DNA of 37,647 bases from Chloroflexota bacterium. Lineage in GTDB: Bacteria > Chloroflexota > Anaerolineae > Aggregatilineales > Phototrophicaceae. The notes below the pieces were generated by a model. The model saw only the letters and a list, made by a program, of their open reading frames with translations, had not been told where the DNA came from and searched no databases. Both the position numbers and the translations under genes were made by a program. The stretch spans positions 1 to 37,647 of the forward strand of contig WTGC01000204.1 in NCBI GenBank assembly GCA_011523705.1, in the 5' to 3' direction. Shown here piece after piece: positions 34,238 to 37,647 of the stretch. Each line of letters opens with the position of its first letter. Position 1 is the stretch's first letter.

Positions 34238-35614
34238 ATGAAAGAACAAACAGCAGTTCAATTCATAGGAGAATACGCTGCGAACCGACGCTATCACCAG
34301 TTGAGCGAGCTCACGATAACGCGAGCGCGCCAAGTCATGCTCGATCACTTCGGCGTCACCCTTGGCGGCATCCAGACGGAGCTGGGGCGGCGGGCGGCCG
34401 ATTACGCCGCTCAAATGCATCCCGGCGACGATGCGACCATCATCGGCGACGGACGCCGCAGCTCGCTAGAAGGCGCGACCTGGGCCAACGCCGTCACCGG
34501 CAAAGCCATGGGCATGGACGACAGCCACCGCGGCGCCGGGCATGTCGCCTCGGAATTGGTGCCCGTTGCCCTCGCGCTCGGCGAAGCCTACCAACTCAGC
34601 GGCGAGCAAATCATTACCGCGCTGGCGGTTGGTTATGACGTGATGGAGATGATTCAGGTCGCTGTCGACGTTTGGCAGCGCGAGCGCGGACATGATCATA
34701 AAGGTCAGGCCGGCACGATGGCCAGCGCCGTGACAGCGGCCGTCGCCATGGGATTGCCCGCTGAGCAGATCTCACATGCCATCGCATTGTCCATGGATAT
34801 GGCTTGCGGCACAGAGCAGTATGTCTACGATGCGGGTACTTGCGATACGAAAGATCTGTTGGCGGCCTACGGCGCGCAAAACGGCATCGCCAGCGCCAAA
34901 ATGGCGGAGTTTGGCTTCCGTGGCCCGCCTGGCGCGCTCGATGGCGAGTACGGCTATTTTCACGCCTTTGGCCCCGGCTATGATCCGGCATTTCTCGATC
35001 GGCTCGATGGCGAAGCCCTGGCGCGCACCGGCTTCAAGCCCCACGCCGGCTGCCGCCACGTGCATTCCTGCGTCGACGCCACGCAGGCGCTCCTGCAATC
35101 CGGACAGCCCGACCTCGATAGAATCACATCCATCGAAATCGATGCCTATCACGAAGCGATCACGCCCTCTTTCCGCGTCAACTATGAACCGGAAACCGTA
35201 GGGCAAGCCTCATTCAGCCTGCCGGTTACGGCCGCCGTCATCTTGACCCGCGGGCGTTGGTTCTCGGATGACATCGCCACCTACGACGAGCCGCTTCAGC
35301 AGCGGCTGCGTCATCTGGCAAAGGTCGGATTGGACGAAGAGATTCAGGCTCAACATCCGGCGAAGAATGGCTGCGAAGTCCGAATCATAACCGATGATGG
35401 CCAACTCTATCGCGGGCGCGTCGAACACGCGAAAGGCGAGCCGGAGAATATGCTGACCGATGCGGAATTCGAAGGCAAGTTCCGCCACATGGCCGGCGAC
35501 ATTCTGCCGGAAGCGCAAGTTGCTGAACTGCTGGATGGCATCGGTCGCCTGGAGCAGCTCGATGATGTCGGCGAACTCGTGCGGCTCAGCGTGCCGCAGA
35601 AAGTCGCTGTGTAA
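34238..35614 (+). CDS. MmgE/PrpD family protein
   Basis: The 458-residue protein shows the family pattern: RARQVMLDHFGVTLGG near 30-45, GMDDSHRGAGHVASELVPVALALGEA around 92-115 with the conserved Asp/His region, AVGYDVMEMIQ, and HAGCRHVHSCVDATQALL around 268-285. Known members are 2-methylcitrate dehydratase, cis-aconitate decarboxylase, and iminodisuccinate epimerase/lyase-type enzymes; length and motifs do not distinguish these. AGGAG lies seven bases before the ATG. The enolase-superfamily gene begins six bases after the stop, implying a shared transcript. No other methylcitrate-cycle gene is nearby, so a propionate role is not supported. An amino-dicarboxylate isomerase or lyase role would fit the neighbours better (inference). 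Confidence 0.88.
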   Translation: MKEQTAVQFIGEYAANRRYHQLSELTITRARQVMLDHFGVTLGGIQTELGRRAADYAAQMHPGDDATIIGDGRRSSLEGATWANAVTGKAMGMDDSHRGAGHVASELVPVALALGEAYQLSGEQIITALAVGYDVMEMIQVAVDVWQRERGHDHKGQAGTMASAVTAAVAMGLPAEQISHAIALSMDMACGTEQYVYDAGTCDTKDLLAAYGAQNGIASAKMAEFGFRGPPGALDGEYGYFHAFGPGYDPAFLDRLDGEALARTGFKPHAGCRHVHSCVDATQALLQSGQPDLDRITSIEIDAYHEAITPSFRVNYEPETVGQASFSLPVTAAVILTRGRWFSDDIATYDEPLQQRLRHLAKVGLDEEIQAQHPAKNGCEVRIITDDGQLYRGRVEHAKGEPENMLTDAEFEGKFRHMAGDILPEAQVAELLDGIGRLEQLDDVGELVRLSVPQKVAV

Positions 35615-35620
35615 AGATCC

Positions 35621-36709
35621 ATGAAAATCGCAGACGTCACCTCCACCATCGTCAATATCTCGCGCAGTCGCGATCTGGCAACGGCTTACGGCGTCTCGAC
35701 CGGGACCAACACCGTCGTCGTGCAAGTGCGCACTGACGACGGCGTCACCGGTATCGGCCAGACGGTCGCGCCCGCGCCTTGGGGCGGTGACGCGGTTGAG
35801 GTCGTTAAGCACCAGATTGACCAATACCTCGCTCCCGCCCTCATCGGCGAAGATCCTTTCAATATCGAGCGACTGCACATCGTCATGTTTCAGGCGCTGC
35901 GCCCGGCGGTCAATGCCCGCACCGCACTCGATTTCGCGCTTTGGGATATCAAGGGAAAGGCGCTGGGCGTACCCGTCTACCAATTGCTGGGCGGGGCTTG
36001 CATGCCCGGCGCCGTCTGCCATGGCTTCGTCGAGCGCGACGAACCTCAGGCTATGGCGGACCGCATTGAAGTATTGCGCGCCGACGGCTGGACCTGGTTC
36101 AAGACCAAGATCGGATTCACAGTCGACGAGGACCTGCTGTGGTATAGTCAACTGCGCGACTTGGTCGGCGACAAAGTCAGATTTCAACTTGACGGCAATA
36201 CGGGGTATACTCTCGGCGATGCCGTGCACGCGCTGACGCAACTGGAGCGACTGGGCGGGGTCGCGCTCTTTGAACAACCGGTGGAGCATTTGGACGAAAT
36301 GGCGCACTTGGCGACACGACTGGCGACGCCGCTGCAAGCCGACGAATCGACAGGCGGCGGTCCGCGCAGCGTATTCGAAATCGCGCGCGAGCGGGCGGCT
36401 CATGTCTTGCATTTCAAGATTCACCGATACGGCGGGCTGCTGCCCTCAGCGCGCATGGCGGCAATCGCCGAGGCTGCGGGCTTGGAAATCTCGATCGCGC
36501 CTTATTTCGATGTCATCGCCGCTGCGGCCGCGCATCTCGCCACCGCGACCCCGGTCGCCAAATGGCCGGCCGGCTTTTCCGATATGACCGATACGATTCT
36601 TGCCGAGACCTACGAACCCGATGGGATTATCTTGAAGGCGCCCGACGGACCGGGGCTCGGCGTACAAATTGATGAGGACAAGCTCGCTTATTTCGCAGCT
36701 TCCGCCTAA
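35621..36709 (+). CDS. Mandelate racemase / muconate lactonizing enzyme family protein (enolase superfamily)
   Basis: The 362-residue protein has the N-terminal capping domain (1-120) with TALDFALWDIKGKALG, and the barrel with the superfamily residues: Lys161 and Lys163 (KTK), the metal ligands Asp191, Glu218 and Asp241, and a second catalytic Lys266 in HFKIHRYGG. A lysine on each side of the active site is typical of the muconate-lactonizing subgroup, which includes dipeptide epimerases, N-succinyl-amino-acid racemases and muconate cycloisomerases. The mandelate racemase type uses a His/Asp pair instead. Given the N-acyl-amino-acid deacylase genes upstream, an amino-acid-derivative racemase is attractive, but this is inference. 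Six bases separate it from the MmgE/PrpD stop; no clear ribosome-binding site is present. Confidence 0.9.
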   Translation: MKIADVTSTIVNISRSRDLATAYGVSTGTNTVVVQVRTDDGVTGIGQTVAPAPWGGDAVEVVKHQIDQYLAPALIGEDPFNIERLHIVMFQALRPAVNARTALDFALWDIKGKALGVPVYQLLGGACMPGAVCHGFVERDEPQAMADRIEVLRADGWTWFKTKIGFTVDEDLLWYSQLRDLVGDKVRFQLDGNTGYTLGDAVHALTQLERLGGVALFEQPVEHLDEMAHLATRLATPLQADESTGGGPRSVFEIARERAAHVLHFKIHRYGGLLPSARMAAIAEAAGLEISIAPYFDVIAAAAAHLATATPVAKWPAGFSDMTDTILAETYEPDGIILKAPDGPGLGVQIDEDKLAYFAASA

Positions 36710-36824
36710 GCGCATGCGGGCATTGGACCATGTTTTGCCGAAAACTGTTGCAGGAGGTGATTATCGCAAGTATCTCACGCTCAACGTTCGTTATCGATGA
36801 AGTGTTTCACATAAGGAGAAACCC

Positions 36825-37647
36825 ATGTTAGCAAAGCGAGTACTTATCCTACTGGGCCTCTGCTTGCTCATAGGATCCTTGGCCGTCGTGCCCGCGACCG
36901 CGCAAGACGATATGTCCGAATTCGTCTTCGCTCACTCCGGGCCCATCCGCTCCATGGACGCGCACTCCCACTGGTTCATCTCGAGCCACTGGCTGACCAA
37001 CCTGCTCTACGATTGTCTGATCTGGCGCGCCCCGGAAGGCGGTGGTTATGTGCCGCAAGCCGCCCATAGCTGGGAGCTGGTCGACGACACCACCTGGCGC
37101 TTCCACCTGCGCGAAGGCGCGACCTTCCATAATGGCGAACCGCTCGACGCCCATGCGGTAAAGTGGAACATCGACCGCGTGCGCGTGGAAATTGACCCGC
37201 AAATTCCGCTGTGGCTGCAATGGCGCTTCGTCAAAGACACCATCGTCGTGGATGACCTGACCATCGATATCACCACCGAAGAGCCCCACGCCTACTTCGA
37301 GAACGATGTCAGCTTCAACGGCTGCGAGCTGCTGCCGCCCCAGTACTTCCAGGAAGTCGGTCAGGAAGAGTTCATCCGCAACCCGGTCGGCTCCGGCCCC
37401 TACAAGCTGGCTGAATTCACCGAAAACGACCGCTATGTCTTTGAAGCCTGGGACGATTATCACAGTGGCCGCCCCGAAGTGGACCGCGTCATCTACCAGG
37501 TGATCCCGGAAGCTTCGGCGCAGGTGGCTGCCTTGTTGGCTGGTCAAGTCGATTTGATCGCGTCAGTACCGGTCCCGGACCGCGAAAGACTGGAGATGAC
37601 GGAAGGCATCAGCCTGCTGACTGAGACGCGCAACCGCATGCACCATC
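36825..37647 (+). CDS. ABC transporter substrate-binding protein, family 5 (peptide/nickel/opine type), 3' end missing
   Basis: The reading frame is open from ATG 36825 to the end of the window (274 codons). The N-terminus MLAKRVLILLGLCLLIGSL followed by VVPATAQ is a clear signal peptide with an ATA-type cleavage site near residue 26; no lipobox cysteine is seen. The mature part has the family-5 pattern: LYDCLIW, PQAAHSWELVDDTTWRFHLR, EGATFHNGEPLDAHAVKWN, NPVGSGPYKL and QVAALLAGQVDLI. The family binds peptides, opines, glutathione or metal chelates outside the membrane and delivers them to an ABC permease, whose genes would be expected next. AAGGAG (36813-36818) is six bases upstream. It probably supplies the substrate for the catabolic genes upstream. 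Confidence 0.93.
   Translation, partial: MLAKRVLILLGLCLLIGSLAVVPATAQDDMSEFVFAHSGPIRSMDAHSHWFISSHWLTNLLYDCLIWRAPEGGGYVPQAAHSWELVDDTTWRFHLREGATFHNGEPLDAHAVKWNIDRVRVEIDPQIPLWLQWRFVKDTIVVDDLTIDITTEEPHAYFENDVSFNGCELLPPQYFQEVGQEEFIRNPVGSGPYKLAEFTENDRYVFEAWDDYHSGRPEVDRVIYQVIPEASAQVAALLAGQVDLIASVPVPDRERLEMTEGISLLTETRNRMHH

Noticed and set aside
36752..36831. AGGAGGTGA followed by a 24-codon GTG frame before the binding-protein gene
   Set aside because: The GTG is part of the Shine-Dalgarno-like sequence itself, no start lies at a proper distance after it, and the real gene has its own AAGGAG. A leader peptide cannot be excluded but is not supported.

Overview
The window is GC-rich bacterial chromosome, densely packed with genes, with Shine-Dalgarno sequences before most starts and several GTG or TTG starts confirmed by them. 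I see no rRNA or tRNA gene, no transposase, no CRISPR array and no phage gene. The best lineage guess is Chloroflexota, possibly marine or host-associated. This rests on the GT-C-type membrane proteins with a C-terminal beta-sandwich domain, the intergenic GTAGGGGCGAC...GTCGCCC dyad repeats, and the many catabolic enolase, S9, M14 and family-5 binding-protein genes. It is an inference from gene style, not from a marker gene.

Layout. (1) 1-3552: the 3' part of an AGE-family sugar epimerase on the plus strand meets a minus-strand pair (MFS transporter, then serine hydrolase) tail to tail, with overlapping stop codons. (2) 3553-6190: a 354-base divergent region with a strong sigma70-type promoter leads into two aminotransferase-fold genes. 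The first lacks the PLP lysine, the second is canonical. (3) 6191-19925: a 13.5-kb tandem array of five paralogous membrane proteins of about 830 residues, probably GT-C-fold glycosyltransferases. Four copies are preceded by the same 60-base leader. The fourth copy lacks that leader and is interrupted by a TAG codon. (4) 19981-37647: one long co-oriented catabolic series: SDR, Ldh_2-type dehydrogenase, an AstE/AspA (M14) deacylase, an S9 peptidase, then two tandem copies of a two-gene M14 unit (one member with zinc ligands, one without), an MFS exporter, two ornithine-cyclodeaminase paralogues, an M24 creatinase/aminopeptidase-fold protein with replaced metal ligands, MmgE/PrpD, a mandelate-racemase/muconate-lactonizing-type enolase, and the 5' part of a family-5 ABC substrate-binding protein that runs off the window.

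How the genes may work together. Region 4 looks like uptake and stepwise breakdown of amino-acid-like compounds. The binding protein would capture a peptide or opine-like solute. Peptidase and deacylase genes would release amino acids. The cyclodeaminases, dehydrogenases, the PrpD lyase/isomerase and the enolase would process the carbon skeletons. The M24 + M14 + ornithine-cyclodeaminase combination resembles ectoine-utilisation (eut/doe) loci in gene content, but I cannot assign that substrate. The array in region 3 points to repeated duplication and recombination of a surface-glycan or lipid-glycosylation enzyme.

The items I rate most unusual are the alternating zinc-competent/zinc-less M14 pairs, the lysine-less aminotransferase beside a normal one, and the five-copy GT-C array with its conserved leaders.
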